Shown: in pieces, positions 41,286 through 50,057 of the stretch
Layout: every line of letters begins with the position of its first letter
How positions within the stretch are numbered: position 1 is the first letter of the stretch
Origin: a virus
Direction: 5' to 3' (one strand)
Virus record (IMG/VR): IMGVR_UViG_3300042934_000398
Span: 1 to 64,000 of that record
Length of the DNA stretch: 64,000 bases
The notes under the pieces: model-generated
What the model was told of the DNA's origin: nothing
Database searches by the model: none
Seen by the model: the letters and a program-made list of their open reading frames with translations, nothing else
Translations under genes and position numbers: made by a program

Positions 41286-41777
41286 ATGAGACAAATAAGA
41301 AGAAATGTATTTGAAACAAATTCAAGCAGCACACATAGTATTTGTATTACCAGTAGAGATAAGTTATTAAATATTCCTAAATCAATCCACTTTAGATTAG
41401 GTGAATTTGGATTGGAATGTGAAAATTATCATGATAGCTCATCTAAAGCAGAGTATCTATATACAGCAATTATGTGTTGTGAAAGAACAAAACTATTAGA
41501 AAAGATTAAAGAATACTTAGATAAAAATGGAGTTGAGTATTCGTTTGATGAACCAAGATATTATACAGGAACATATGGCACATGGATTGATAACGCAAGT
41601 ATTGACCATACAGAAGATTTACCAGAAATTATTAATGATATTTGTGGCGATGAAGTTAAGTTGCTTAGATATTTATTTTCAGAAGAAAGCTTTGTTTTAA
41701 CAGGAAATGATAATGATGACGAAGATGTAGATATTAACGTTGACTATGAACATGTAGAATATTATAAAGGAAATTAG
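41286..41777 (+). CDS. FETNSSSTHS protein 1
   Basis: 163 residues behind AAAAGGAGA. Starts MRQIRRNVFETNSSSTHSI, almost identical to the next gene's start, after which the two diverge completely. The body is acidic with scattered Cys and Tyr. I know the leader-like FETNSSSTHS start from phage proteins of unknown function. The conserved N-terminus with variable remainder, beside a radical SAM gene, suggests a recognition leader, but this is inference. Confidence 0.75.
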   Translation: MRQIRRNVFETNSSSTHSICITSRDKLLNIPKSIHFRLGEFGLECENYHDSSSKAEYLYTAIMCCERTKLLEKIKEYLDKNGVEYSFDEPRYYTGTYGTWIDNASIDHTEDLPEIINDICGDEVKLLRYLFSEESFVLTGNDNDDEDVDINVDYEHVEYYKGN

Positions 41778-41790
41778 GAGGATAAATAAT

Positions 41791-42177
41791 ATGAAACAGA
41801 TTAGACGTGGAGTTTTTGAAACAAATAGTAGTAGTACTCATTCAATTACAATGTGTTTAAAATCCGATTATGATAGATGGGTAAAAGGTGAGATTCTTTT
41901 ATTTAAAGGAAGCGGATGGTCATTTGAAGAAGGATATAAACCACAAAAGAATAATTTTTATACAAGAGCTGAAGCCATTGAGTTTATGAAACATGATAAG
42001 TATTGTTCTAATGATACTAATTGGGACGACAACGATGCGGTAGATGAAATACTTAGAGAAAATGAGTTTGTAGATTCTGATTATGAAAATGACGAATTAG
42101 AATGGTACGAAGAAACATACATCACACCATCAGGAGAAGAAGTAATTGCTTTTGGTGAATACGGATATCAGGGTTAA
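41791..42177 (+). CDS. FETNSSSTHS protein 2
   Basis: 128 residues, 13 bases after protein 1, SD TTAGGAGGA. Starts MKQIRRGVFETNSSSTHSI. The remainder is unrelated to protein 1 apart from its acidity (ENDELEWYEETYITPSGEE). It ends 14 bases before the radical SAM gene, so all three are co-transcribed. Confidence 0.75.
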   Translation: MKQIRRGVFETNSSSTHSITMCLKSDYDRWVKGEILLFKGSGWSFEEGYKPQKNNFYTRAEAIEFMKHDKYCSNDTNWDDNDAVDEILRENEFVDSDYENDELEWYEETYITPSGEEVIAFGEYGYQG

Positions 42178-42191
42178 GAGGAGAGAATAAT

Positions 42192-43091
42192 ATGAGACAA
42201 TTGGGAATGTACATAAACGGTAATTATAAAGTAAAGATATTTAGTGATGGAACAAAGGTAAGAGAAACAAATGAAAATGAGTTTATCGCTGCATTCCCTG
42301 AGAATATGGATGTAAAGATAACAAATCAATGTGATATGGGATGCATCTTCTGTCATGAAGATAGTAAGATTGATGGAAAACATGGAGATATTCTTAATCA
42401 AATATTTATTAATACTTTGCACCCATATACTGAAATGGCAATAGGTGGTGGTAATCCATTATCTCATCCAGACTTAATTCCTTTCTTAGAGAAGCTAAAA
42501 GTGAAGAAGATTATTGCAAACATTACAGTTAATCAAGTTCATTTTGAAACTAGTCAAGAATTAATTAAGAAGTTGGTTAATGAAAAGTTGATTTATGGAC
42601 TAGGTGTGTCTCTTGTAGATGCTTCAAAAGGATTTGTAGAGTTGATTAAGCAATATGATAATGCTGTAATTCATGTTATTAATGGAGTTTTGAAACCTTC
42701 TGATATTGAAGTTTTAAAAGACAATGATTTAAAAATGCTTATTCTTGGATACAAACACTTTAGAAGAGGTATTAGTTGGTATGAAGTAAGACAGGACGAT
42801 ATTACAACAAAACAGGAATGGCTATATAAAAATCTAGCAGAAATCACAAAGCAGTTTAAAGTAGTTAGTTTCGATAATCTAGCGATTGAGCAACTTAATG
42901 TAAAAAGATTGATGAGCGAGAAAGATTGGAATGAGTTTTATATGGGAGATGACGGCATGTACACCATGTATGTTGATCTTGTTAATCAGAATTTTGCTAG
43001 ATGTTCAGTGGCAGAAAAAAGATATGGGTTACTAGATAATATTGAAGATATGTTTAACATAGTTAGAGATGAAAAACTGGCAATGAAATAG
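42192..43091 (+). CDS. Radical SAM enzyme
   Basis: 299 residues behind AAGAGGAGAG. CDMGCIFCHE near residues 46-55 is the CxxxCxxC site for the [4Fe-4S] cluster; IGGGNPLSHPDL is the GGE-like SAM-binding strand; ITVNQVHF follows. Length and a single late Cys (FARCSVAE) leave no full SPASM domain. Substrate unknown. Neighbours with shared leader-like N-termini make peptide modification a hypothesis; nucleic-acid or queuosine-type chemistry is the alternative. Confidence 0.85.
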   Translation: MRQLGMYINGNYKVKIFSDGTKVRETNENEFIAAFPENMDVKITNQCDMGCIFCHEDSKIDGKHGDILNQIFINTLHPYTEMAIGGGNPLSHPDLIPFLEKLKVKKIIANITVNQVHFETSQELIKKLVNEKLIYGLGVSLVDASKGFVELIKQYDNAVIHVINGVLKPSDIEVLKDNDLKMLILGYKHFRRGISWYEVRQDDITTKQEWLYKNLAEITKQFKVVSFDNLAIEQLNVKRLMSEKDWNEFYMGDDGMYTMYVDLVNQNFARCSVAEKRYGLLDNIEDMFNIVRDEKLAMK

Positions 43092-43122
43092 AAAACTTAT
43101 TTGCTTTTGGAAAGGAAGATAT

Positions 43123-43290
43123 ATGACCATTAAAGATTTATATGTTTATGCTCAAGAACGAGGTATTGAAAACTGCGAAGTAGAAATTCAATATGCTGAT
43201 GGCGGTGGATGTTATCATGGTACAAGAGATTTAAATGAGCACGATATAGAAGTAAAAGAAGAAAGTTATGGTAAGATAGTTGTTTTGTAA
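43123..43290 (+). CDS. Unknown 55-residue protein
   Basis: GGAAAGGAAG SD, then ATG. Small alpha/beta protein with GGGCYHGT in the middle. No known family. Confidence 0.65.
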   Translation: MTIKDLYVYAQERGIENCEVEIQYADGGGCYHGTRDLNEHDIEVKEESYGKIVVL

Positions 43291-43336
43291 AAATAGAATA
43301 AATTCGATATTCGATTAAGAAAGGAGAGTTATTATA

Positions 43337-43507
43337 ATGGAAAATGATAAATGTGTATTCTTTAGTAAAGATGATTTCAGTGAAGAATCATGGGAAATAC
43401 TTTGTTCAGAGTTTGAAGTAGATTCAGAACAATCAAGTTTTTGTGGACATATTATTGTAGAGGAAGATGATTCATTTGACTTGGATGATGACGATGATGA
43501 AGAGTAA
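43337..43507 (+). CDS. Very acidic 56-residue protein
   Basis: AAAGGAGAG SD, then ATG. Ends in a run of aspartate and glutamate (DSFDLDDDDDEE). Three cysteines. No known family. Confidence 0.65.
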   Translation: MENDKCVFFSKDDFSEESWEILCSEFEVDSEQSSFCGHIIVEEDDSFDLDDDDDEE

Positions 43508-43567
43508 TAAATAATATTAGACAACAAAACAAGTGATTGATGTTCTTATTGGAAAGGAGGAGTTGCC

Positions 43568-43810
43568 ATGATGTCGTCATCTTTTACAGCAGGTGGTAGG
43601 TTATTTTGCTCTTATTGCGGCAAAGAAATGCTTAATTGTAAGTGTAATTGTGAAAAAGCTAAAAAGGATATCGAAATTCAAAACGATATATTTATAAGTC
43701 AAGAAAATTTAAGAATTTTAATTTCAGAGAGACTTTCGGAAAAAGATATTAGAAAAATACAGATTGAAGAAGATATTAAAGCATTAAATAATGAACTTAA
43801 ATCATTATAA
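43568..43810 (+). CDS. Small zinc-knuckle protein with coiled coil
   Basis: 80 residues behind GAAAGGAGGAG. CSYCGKEMLNCKCNC cluster followed by a charged helix (IRKIQIEEDIKALNNEL). Probably metal-binding. Function unknown. Confidence 0.7.
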   Translation: MMSSSFTAGGRLFCSYCGKEMLNCKCNCEKAKKDIEIQNDIFISQENLRILISERLSEKDIRKIQIEEDIKALNNELKSL

Positions 43811-43848
43811 ATTGAGCCTTTTATCGACTTTGGAAAGGAGTAATTAAA

Positions 43849-44115
43849 ATGTGTACTGAGAAACAAAATGGTTATCAACCAACAAATAAAGTATCAGGAT
43901 GTGTACCACCTTCAAATGGTTCAGTTTTTGATGTTAATTCAGACGATAAGACATGTGACAATTGTATCAAATCTGACGTTTGTAATATAAAAGAAGATAT
44001 AATCAAATCGACTGAAGATATCTTTAAAATTGTTAATAGTATAGAGGATAAAATAAAAGTTTCTATTTCTTGTAATAAGTTTGCAGCAAAAAATAAATAT
44101 ACAGGAATAAGATAA
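43849..44115 (+). CDS. Cys-containing 88-residue protein
   Basis: GAAAGGAG SD, then ATG. Six cysteines, including CDNCIKSDVC, and a C-terminal helix. No known family. Confidence 0.7.
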   Translation: MCTEKQNGYQPTNKVSGCVPPSNGSVFDVNSDDKTCDNCIKSDVCNIKEDIIKSTEDIFKIVNSIEDKIKVSISCNKFAAKNKYTGIR

Positions 44116-44139
44116 AGTTTACTAATTTTCAAATTAAAT

Positions 44140-44189
44140 ACAAATAATATCAAACAAGTATTGACAATATATAAATAATAATATACAAT
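44140..44189 (+). promoter_or_regulatory. Promoter with AT-rich element
   Basis: ACAAATAATATCAAACA (44140-44156), 4-nt gap, TTGACA (44161-44166), 17-bp spacer, TACAAT (44184-44189). Confidence 0.82.
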
Positions 44190-44235
44190 AAACAAGTAGC
44201 AAGCGATTGGTTAGTTTTGGAAGGTGGTGAGAGAT

Positions 44236-44505
44236 ATAACAAGGAGCAGATTACCTACATATAAACAAATTGAAAAGATGATAGACGAAGAGATAATTAA
44301 GAATCCAATTTCAGATACAAATGGTATTAATCCTGTAGTATTTGAACCAAACAAAAAATATACTCACTTAATTAAACTTGATTATGAGAAGAAATTGGAT
44401 AGCATTGAAATTATTAGTTCAGAAATAAGACGAGCAGTATTTGAAGAATATTTTAATGCATGTATCAAAGTAATAGGAGAAATGAATCAGTTAATAAAAC
44501 ATTAA
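44236..44505 (+). CDS. Unknown helical protein, apparent ATA start
   Basis: GGAAGGTGGTGAGAG precedes ATA (44236), giving (M)TRSRLPTYKQIEK. In-frame GTG codons at 44224 and 44227 are part of the SD, with no separate SD upstream. 89 residues, helical, basic start. Same arrangement as the gene at 34801. Family not recognised. Confidence 0.6.
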   Translation: MTRSRLPTYKQIEKMIDEEIIKNPISDTNGINPVVFEPNKKYTHLIKLDYEKKLDSIEIISSEIRRAVFEEYFNACIKVIGEMNQLIKH

Positions 44506-44507
44506 AT

Positions 44508-44524
44508 ATAAATAATAATAAACA
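44508..44524 (+). repeat. Copy of the dispersed AT-rich element
   Basis: ATAAATAATAATAAACA directly after the stop of the preceding gene and 20 bases before the next SD; no -35 box. Confidence 0.55.
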
Positions 44525-44550
44525 TATAAAAGAAAAGGAGAATACATATT

Positions 44551-44811
44551 ATGATTATTACAGTAACAAATCCATTCAAATCAATGTATATTGAAGATGC
44601 AGAAGGTTCTTTAAGAATTGATGAAGGTATGAAGATTAAATTCGTAGCAGAAACAGGTGAAGTAATTAGTGGTACATTAACTAAGATTTCTGGCAAAGGT
44701 GAGAAAACAAAATTACAGATTATTCCTTATGGAGCACAGAAAGAAGAAATTTGGGCATTGACTGTTATGCAAGAGTCATCACTAGGTATAGATGAGGATG
44801 TTTGTGATTGA
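44551..44811 (+). CDS. Unknown beta-rich 86-residue protein
   Basis: AAAAGGAGAA SD, then ATG. MIITVTNPFKSMYIEDAEG then VAETGEVISGTLTKISG suggest a small beta barrel (OB or SH3-like). Its TGA overlaps the TTG start of the next gene. Confidence 0.65.
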   Translation: MIITVTNPFKSMYIEDAEGSLRIDEGMKIKFVAETGEVISGTLTKISGKGEKTKLQIIPYGAQKEEIWALTVMQESSLGIDEDVCD

Positions 44812-46223
44812 GAAAAACGTTCTTAGATGATTTACCTGTAAATTATAAGGGAATAGATTGGACTCATTGTTTGGGATATGAAATTAATTTTATATATGAC
44901 GATATAATAGGAATAATTAAAATTATTAAGTATAACAAAGATAAGCAAACTTTAATAGTAAAATACAAAGATAAAATAAAACTAATAAAATGTAATAGTT
45001 TAAAAAACGCTTATTTAGCAAATGTTATTGGAAAACAATCTAAATGGTTTAAGCTTGAAATTAGTACAAAAATCAAAGATAACAAGCGTAATTTAACTAT
45101 ATTAGATCAAGAATATCGCCGAGATAGTAAAGAACGGAAATGGAAATGGTATAGATATAAGTGCAATGTATGTGGTTGGGATAATGGATGGATTGAAGAA
45201 AATCGTTTATTATCAGGAAAAGGATGTTCATGTTGCGATGGCAAGACTGTTGTTGAAGGAATTAATGACATCCCAACTACTGCTCCATGGATGATTCCAT
45301 ATTTCAAATGTGGTTATGATGAAGCGAAGTTATATACACGTCGATCACAGCAAAGAATATATCCTATTTGTCCTGATTGTGGAAGAGTAAAACAAAATAG
45401 TATACAAATATATTCGATTTATGAAAATCATTCAATAGGATGCATCTGTAGAGATGGTATATCATATCCAAATAAATTAATTTATTATGTTATAGAACAA
45501 TGCAAAAATCAATTTTATTCTTATGTAAGAGAATATAGTCCAGAATGGGCGATGGGTAAATTTTATGATTTATACTTAAAAACATTAGATAATAAAGAAT
45601 ATATTATTGAAATGGATGGTGCTATAGGTCATGGTAATAAAATATTACCTAATTCAGAGATTACATTACAAGAAAGCATAGAAATAGATAATTTAAAAAA
45701 TAGCTTAGCCAATGAACATAAAATTGATATAATCAGAGTTGATTGTATACAAAGTGATTTAGAATACATAAAAAATAATATTTTAAATAGTAGAATTAAT
45801 AATATCCTAGATTTATCAAGTGTTAATTGGAAACAATGTGATGAAATGGCAACAAAAAGTTTGGTTAAAATAGTATGTAATATTTACAGTAAAAACACAT
45901 TATTATCGACGGCAGATATTTCAGATATGGTAGGTATTCATCAAAGCACTGTGAGAGTATATTTGATTAAAGGTACAAAATTTGGTTGGTGCAAATATAA
46001 TCCTGAAGAAGTCACAAATAAAAATCACATAAAAATTTGGGATAATAATCGTAAAAAAGTTATATGCACAACAACAAATAAAAAATTTAATTCAATAATA
46101 GAAGCGTCAAAATATTATGGATTAAAATCTTCATCTGGCATAGGTGAATGTTGTAATAAAAAAATAAAGTCAGCTGGAAAATTGCCTGACGGAACAAAGC
46201 TACAATGGGAATATATTAGATAA
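44808..46223 (+). CDS. NUMOD-containing homing-type nuclease with zinc ribbons and PD-(D/E)XK-like core
   Basis: 471 residues, TTG start overlapping the previous stop (GATTGAG). Two zinc ribbons (CNVCGWDNGW..CSCC and CPDCGRVKQ..CIC) are followed by a nuclease-like core: SYPNKLIYYVIEQ, YIIEMDGAIGHGN and NEHKIDIIRVDC, which fits Vsr/EDxHD-type nucleases. Then come an HTH (ADISDMVGIHQSTVRVYL) and a C-terminal NUMOD1 repeat (FNSIIEASKYYGLKSSSGIGE) as used for target recognition by mobile nucleases. Free-standing homing endonuclease is the best reading. Confidence 0.75.
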   Translation: MRKTFLDDLPVNYKGIDWTHCLGYEINFIYDDIIGIIKIIKYNKDKQTLIVKYKDKIKLIKCNSLKNAYLANVIGKQSKWFKLEISTKIKDNKRNLTILDQEYRRDSKERKWKWYRYKCNVCGWDNGWIEENRLLSGKGCSCCDGKTVVEGINDIPTTAPWMIPYFKCGYDEAKLYTRRSQQRIYPICPDCGRVKQNSIQIYSIYENHSIGCICRDGISYPNKLIYYVIEQCKNQFYSYVREYSPEWAMGKFYDLYLKTLDNKEYIIEMDGAIGHGNKILPNSEITLQESIEIDNLKNSLANEHKIDIIRVDCIQSDLEYIKNNILNSRINNILDLSSVNWKQCDEMATKSLVKIVCNIYSKNTLLSTADISDMVGIHQSTVRVYLIKGTKFGWCKYNPEEVTNKNHIKIWDNNRKKVICTTTNKKFNSIIEASKYYGLKSSSGIGECCNKKIKSAGKLPDGTKLQWEYIR

Positions 46224-46267
46224 GCAGACCAATGATGCTTTTTATTGGGATTTAGGAGGTGAGACAA

Positions 46268-46708
46268 ATGAAATTAAAGGATAAAATTAGGCATAAACTA
46301 ATAAAGTTTCTATTGATAGACGAGGTAGAAAAAAATTGTATTGAAGAAACTAAAAACGTCAAAAGAGAATTAGATAAAGAAATACTTCATTTAAATAGTG
46401 GATGCGATAATTTATTTCAGTCTATAAGGCAAATAGATGCAAATGTTAAAAATAATAAAGAATCAATAGATATATTACATAATACAATCAGAAATGTAGT
46501 TTCGGTAGGAGCAGATGTAATTCCATATGAAAATAATAGAAGTTGGGCGGTAGTTTGTATAGAAGGAAATTATAATCTTGTCAAATTTATTGATTTACAT
46601 GGTGCAGACTATAGGCAGATTTTAAACTTTCTCAAACAATATGAAGGTTCAAGAATGGTTGTTGATGCACCTAACCCAAGATATTTTGAGAGTATGTTTA
46701 AGTTTTGA
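46268..46708 (+). CDS. Coiled-coil protein of unknown function
   Basis: 146 residues from ATG at 46268 behind TTAGGAGGTGAG. Residues 15-80 form a long coiled coil; the C-terminal part is alpha/beta (WAVVCIEGNYNLVKFIDLHG). No known family. Confidence 0.65.
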   Translation: MKLKDKIRHKLIKFLLIDEVEKNCIEETKNVKRELDKEILHLNSGCDNLFQSIRQIDANVKNNKESIDILHNTIRNVVSVGADVIPYENNRSWAVVCIEGNYNLVKFIDLHGADYRQILNFLKQYEGSRMVVDAPNPRYFESMFKF

Positions 46709-46758
46709 TAAAAGTTGTATTTTATTGTAAATAATATAAATCATAGGAGGTGAAATAA

Positions 46759-46986
46759 ATGAGTAATAGTAGTTCAAAAAGTAGTAGTGGAATGGGAGTA
46801 TTGGGAGTATTGCAGATAGTATTTATTGTTTTAAAGTTATGTGGAGTTATTAAATGGTCATGGTTAACTGTATTTATTCCGCTTTGGATTGAATTAGCTT
46901 TAGTAGCAATTGTATTAATTATTATTGCAATAGCTGGTAAATCAGTTGGTGGAAGGAAGAATAGGAGCAATAAAATCAAATGGTAG
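46759..46986 (+). CDS. Two-helix membrane protein (phage Fragile-X-F type) 1
   Basis: 75 residues. After a serine-rich start come VLQIVFIVLKLCGVIKWSW and a second helix LALVAIVLIIIAIAG, then a basic tail. The L-K-L-GVI-WSW pattern is that of phage proteins annotated as transmembrane Fragile-X-F protein. Paralogue at 47186. Function unknown. Confidence 0.75.
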   Translation: MSNSSSKSSSGMGVLGVLQIVFIVLKLCGVIKWSWLTVFIPLWIELALVAIVLIIIAIAGKSVGGRKNRSNKIKW

Positions 46987-47168
46987 AATACATAGTTAAG
47001 AGTCAATTAAATCAATCACAATCAAACTTAGTAGATGCATTTAAATTAGAATGTTCTGCTTCTGATATTAAGCAAAATAAAGAAGCTAAAAGGCTTGCGA
47101 GATATATCAATAAGCATGGTAAAAGAACTGATAGGATTTGTAACATGATATCTAAGTTATGTAAATAA
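46980..47168 (+). CDS. Unknown basic 62-residue protein
   Basis: Overlaps the end of the membrane protein gene by a few bases. Helical, lysine-rich with three cysteines. No known family. Confidence 0.6.
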   Translation: MVEYIVKSQLNQSQSNLVDAFKLECSASDIKQNKEAKRLARYINKHGKRTDRICNMISKLCK

Positions 47169-47185
47169 AATTTGGAGGAATTAAG

Positions 47186-47386
47186 ATGGGCATTTGTGAA
47201 GTGCTAACAATTATTTTTGTGATCTGTAAGTTATTAGGTGTTATTTCTTGGTCATGGTTTTTAGTATTATTACCGGAGATTATTGCAGTGGTGTTGTATG
47301 TTTTGATTTTTGTATTTCAAGTATCAATATTTAAGAAAGCTACAAAGAATTTTGATAAATTCGATGACAAATTTTTTAAGTTCTAA
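47186..47386 (+). CDS. Two-helix membrane protein (phage Fragile-X-F type) 2
   Basis: 66 residues behind TTGGAGGAA. VLTIIFVICKLLGVISWSWF and a second helix IIAVVLYVLIFVF, then KNFDKFDDKFFKF. Same pattern as the protein at 46759, so the pair arose by duplication. Confidence 0.75.
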   Translation: MGICEVLTIIFVICKLLGVISWSWFLVLLPEIIAVVLYVLIFVFQVSIFKKATKNFDKFDDKFFKF

Positions 47387-47403
47387 TTAAGGAGAGAGAT
47401 GAT

Positions 47404-47439
47404 ATGTTTAGGATTAACAGTCCACCTAATTACAAATAA
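47404..47439 (+). CDS. Possible 11-residue peptide
   Basis: AAGGAGAGAG SD, ATG, MFRINSPPNYK then TAA inside a dispersed element copy. Translation is plausible; function unknown. Confidence 0.25.
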   Translation: MFRINSPPNYK

Positions 47440-47601
47440 TAATAGACAACATATGGTGTATTGCAAGTAATCAACAACAATATATAGACGATAAAAGCAC
47501 ATCAATTCGGGGTTTTATTCGGTATTTATAACCACATAAATAGATAATAATAAACAAGGCAACTATTAAAAATTATAATACATAATAAGGAGAAATAAAA
47601 T
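47440..47601. other. Intergenic region with two dispersed element copies
   Basis: ACAAATAATAATAGACA at 47432-47448 and AGATAATAATAAACA at 47542-47556 flank a 90-base spacer with a poor TTGCAA -35. It lies just upstream of the replication module and is probably its regulatory region. No structured RNA or ORF seen. Confidence 0.5.
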
Positions 47602-48795
47602 ATGGCAAAGTATGAACGCAAGAAATTAGAAAAGAAAAATTGGACAGCAAATTTCGCATTAATCGGAGAAGCAAAAGTTAATGATTTTACATTTAAGATT
47701 GATGAAAAATCAGAAAAGTCTGATTGGGTTTACAATGTATTGAATCTCGGTGTTGACTGTGGAGAAAAACATGGTGTAGTTTACACAGAGTTGATGGGGG
47801 GATATGGTTCTGAGAGAGACAATATTCTATATGTGCATGGAAAAAAAGAAGATGGAAAAGATGATTTTGATAACAGATTTACTATTGATTGGGATGATCG
47901 TTTTGATGAAAGTGTGTTATCTGAAATCGGAGAAATGTGTTTCTTAACTGTAGGACTTGAAAAAGATAAGAAAGATAAAACATTCTACAAGAAATTCTTA
48001 TCTCCATATGATGCAATTGCATATATAAAAGAAAACCTACAAGAAGGAACAGTGTTAAATGTTAAAGGTAATTTAAAATATCAGTTATATAACGATAATG
48101 TAACTGTTAAGAAAGAAATTACAAGTATTGTACTTTCAGGAGCAGAAGATTCAAGTAAGTATCGTGCTAAATTTACACAAACTCTTCTATTAACAAAAGA
48201 TAGTCTTGACAAACCAGACAAAGATAAAGGTGTATTACCTGTATATGCAAAGGTTCTTGAGTATGTTAAAGATTACAAAGGCAAGGAAGTAAAACAGTTT
48301 ATTCCTATCACTAGATTATTTGAATATGAAGTTGACTTAACAAAAAGAGAACTTGTTGAAAAAGTCGTAGCTAAATTATTCAAAGTAAAAAAAGGTGTTA
48401 CAGAGATTACATTCGAAGGAGATTTCGTTGAGGGTGGTGCTGTGGTAACTGCGACAGAAGATGATTTGCCACAGGATATTAAGGATTTGATTGAAATTGG
48501 AGCATACACACTTGAAGAAGCACTTGCAAAATGTACTGTAGGTGGTGGCAAAGAAAGACGAATGATTCTTAGAAAACCTGTATTCAAGATGGTTGGCGAA
48601 GAAGGCAAGGAAGTTCCTGTTGTACAAAAAACAGAAGAGAAATATGCAGAAGAAGATTTAATTCTTGATTTTATGATTGAGTTTGGCGAGGAAGAAGAAG
48701 CAGAAGAAGATCAAGATGATAACAATGAAGACGATGCAGAAAATGTTGAAGAAACTTCTACAGAAGAAGATAATTCTTGGTTGGATAATCTATAA
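47602..48795 (+). CDS. Probable phage single-stranded DNA-binding protein
   Basis: 397 residues, AAGGAGAAA SD. A beta-rich body of about 330 residues (VYNVLNLGVDCG, TVLNVKGNLKYQ, TSIVLSG) is followed by a long acidic tail (EEEEAEEDQDDNNEDD) ending DNSWLDNL. An OB-fold-like body with acidic tail is how phage SSBs recruit replication partners. It sits first in the replication module beside a Sak4-like ATPase, as is usual for SSB genes. Family assignment is by architecture and context rather than motif. Confidence 0.65.
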   Translation: MAKYERKKLEKKNWTANFALIGEAKVNDFTFKIDEKSEKSDWVYNVLNLGVDCGEKHGVVYTELMGGYGSERDNILYVHGKKEDGKDDFDNRFTIDWDDRFDESVLSEIGEMCFLTVGLEKDKKDKTFYKKFLSPYDAIAYIKENLQEGTVLNVKGNLKYQLYNDNVTVKKEITSIVLSGAEDSSKYRAKFTQTLLLTKDSLDKPDKDKGVLPVYAKVLEYVKDYKGKEVKQFIPITRLFEYEVDLTKRELVEKVVAKLFKVKKGVTEITFEGDFVEGGAVVTATEDDLPQDIKDLIEIGAYTLEEALAKCTVGGGKERRMILRKPVFKMVGEEGKEVPVVQKTEEKYAEEDLILDFMIEFGEEEEAEEDQDDNNEDDAENVEETSTEEDNSWLDNL

Positions 48796-48813
48796 AAAAT
48801 AATAATATACACA
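48796..48813 (+). repeat. Copy of the dispersed AT-rich element
   Basis: AAAATAATAATATACACA immediately after the SSB-like gene; TTAACT seven bases further on could be a weak -35. Confidence 0.5.
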
Positions 48814-48825
48814 AAACTATTAACT

Positions 48826-48853
48826 TGCTACTGTCTGAAATATGGCAGTAGCA
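48826..48853 (+). other. Hairpin with conserved 12-nt loop
   Basis: TGCTACTG (48826-48833), loop TCTGAAATATGG, CAGTAGCA (48846-48853). The loop differs in one base from that of the hairpin at 31390, while the stems differ and stay paired. No T-run, so not a typical terminator. Confidence 0.5.
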
Positions 48854-48881
48854 TACAACATGAATATAAGGAGATTATTGA

Positions 48882-49994
48882 ATGGGAAAATACGGAAAAA
48901 AGAATCATGTTAAACTAGATCCATTAGCTTATAACTTATGCCTTCTTGGAGAATCAAAAGTTGGAAAAACTACACTTATTAAAGAAGTATGTGAAAAGTT
49001 GGCAGGAGATGATGGATACTTATTTTTAGAATGTTTCCACGAAGCAGGTGCAGACGCAATTGAAGGAATTAATTATGAAGATGTTCCTGATTGGGAGTAT
49101 TTTGAGGAAATTTGTGAAGACATTATTGATAACAAGACTAAAGATTATGCAGAATTAAAAACAGTTGTCATTGATACATACGATCAATTAATTACTCTAG
49201 CAGAACAGGAGTCAATTAGATTGTGGAATAGAGACAATCCCGACAAAAGAGCAGATAGTATTAATGCTGCATGGGGAGGTTTTGGTAAAGGAGAAAAGAA
49301 AGCAATTGAACTTATGTTTAATAAGTTTGCCGAGTTAAGGAGAGTTGGGGTTGCAACAATTATTATTGGTCACGTAAAAACAAAAGATGTTACAGATGTT
49401 GTTAGTGGTGAAACATATCAGACACTTACAAGTGATCAACAACAGAATTATTTCAACGCTTTAAAGAAAAATCTTCACTTCTTGGGACTTGCATACATAG
49501 ATAGAACTATCATAAAAGAAAAAACTGGAAAGAAAAATATTGTTACAAAGAAAGAAGAAACTGTAAGTAAAGTACAGGAAGAAACAAGGAAAATTAAGTT
49601 TAGAGATGATAATTTCTGTGTAGATAGTGGTTCAAGATTTGCTGAAATTGTTTCTGAAATTGATTTGAATGCAGATCAATTTATTAAGGCGATTACTGAC
49701 GCAATTAAAGCAGAACAGTCTAAGTCTGGCAAAACATTAGAACAGACCAAAGAAGAACAGGCAAAAGAAGAGGCTGATAAGATAAAATCTATTGCTAAAG
49801 CAGAAGAAGATAACAAATCAAAAAAAGCTTTAAACGAAAAAATTGCTATGATTACTGAATATATCAAAGAGAATAAGTCAGATATGAGCTTAATTAAACC
49901 TATTTTAGAGTTAAGCAAAGAGTTGGGTTATTCAAAACCAACAGATATTACCGATGTTGATGATGCAGATAAAGTATTAGAACTCATCAAATAA
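48882..49994 (+). CDS. Sak4-like RecA-fold ATPase (single-strand annealing)
   Basis: 370 residues. LLGESKVGKTTLIKEV (Walker A, residues 21-36), VVIDTYDQL (Walker B near residue 96), TIIIGHVKTK (sensor region) match the short RecA-like AAA ATPases of the Sak4 group that anneal phage DNA, usually beside an SSB gene as here. The last 100 residues are an alanine/lysine-rich helical extension (EQTKEEQAKEEADKIK). Cytoplasmic recombination and replication fork repair. Confidence 0.82.
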   Translation: MGKYGKKNHVKLDPLAYNLCLLGESKVGKTTLIKEVCEKLAGDDGYLFLECFHEAGADAIEGINYEDVPDWEYFEEICEDIIDNKTKDYAELKTVVIDTYDQLITLAEQESIRLWNRDNPDKRADSINAAWGGFGKGEKKAIELMFNKFAELRRVGVATIIIGHVKTKDVTDVVSGETYQTLTSDQQQNYFNALKKNLHFLGLAYIDRTIIKEKTGKKNIVTKKEETVSKVQEETRKIKFRDDNFCVDSGSRFAEIVSEIDLNADQFIKAITDAIKAEQSKSGKTLEQTKEEQAKEEADKIKSIAKAEEDNKSKKALNEKIAMITEYIKENKSDMSLIKPILELSKELGYSKPTDITDVDDADKVLELIK

Positions 49995-50013
49995 CTAGTT
50001 TGAATTAGAAATA

Positions 50014-50040
50014 GGGAGTGTTTATTGCACTCCCTTAATA
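50014..50040 (+). terminator. Terminator after the Sak4-like gene
   Basis: GGGAGTG (50014-50020), loop TTTATTG, CACTCCC (50028-50034), followed by TTAATATT. The T-run is imperfect, so partial termination is likely. Confidence 0.6.
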
Positions 50041-50057
50041 TTAAAGGTGGTGAATTT

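Noticed and set aside
48273-48627. Minus-strand ORFs of 83-111 residues
   Set aside because: Lie wholly inside the SSB-like gene; no SD and no recognisable domain.
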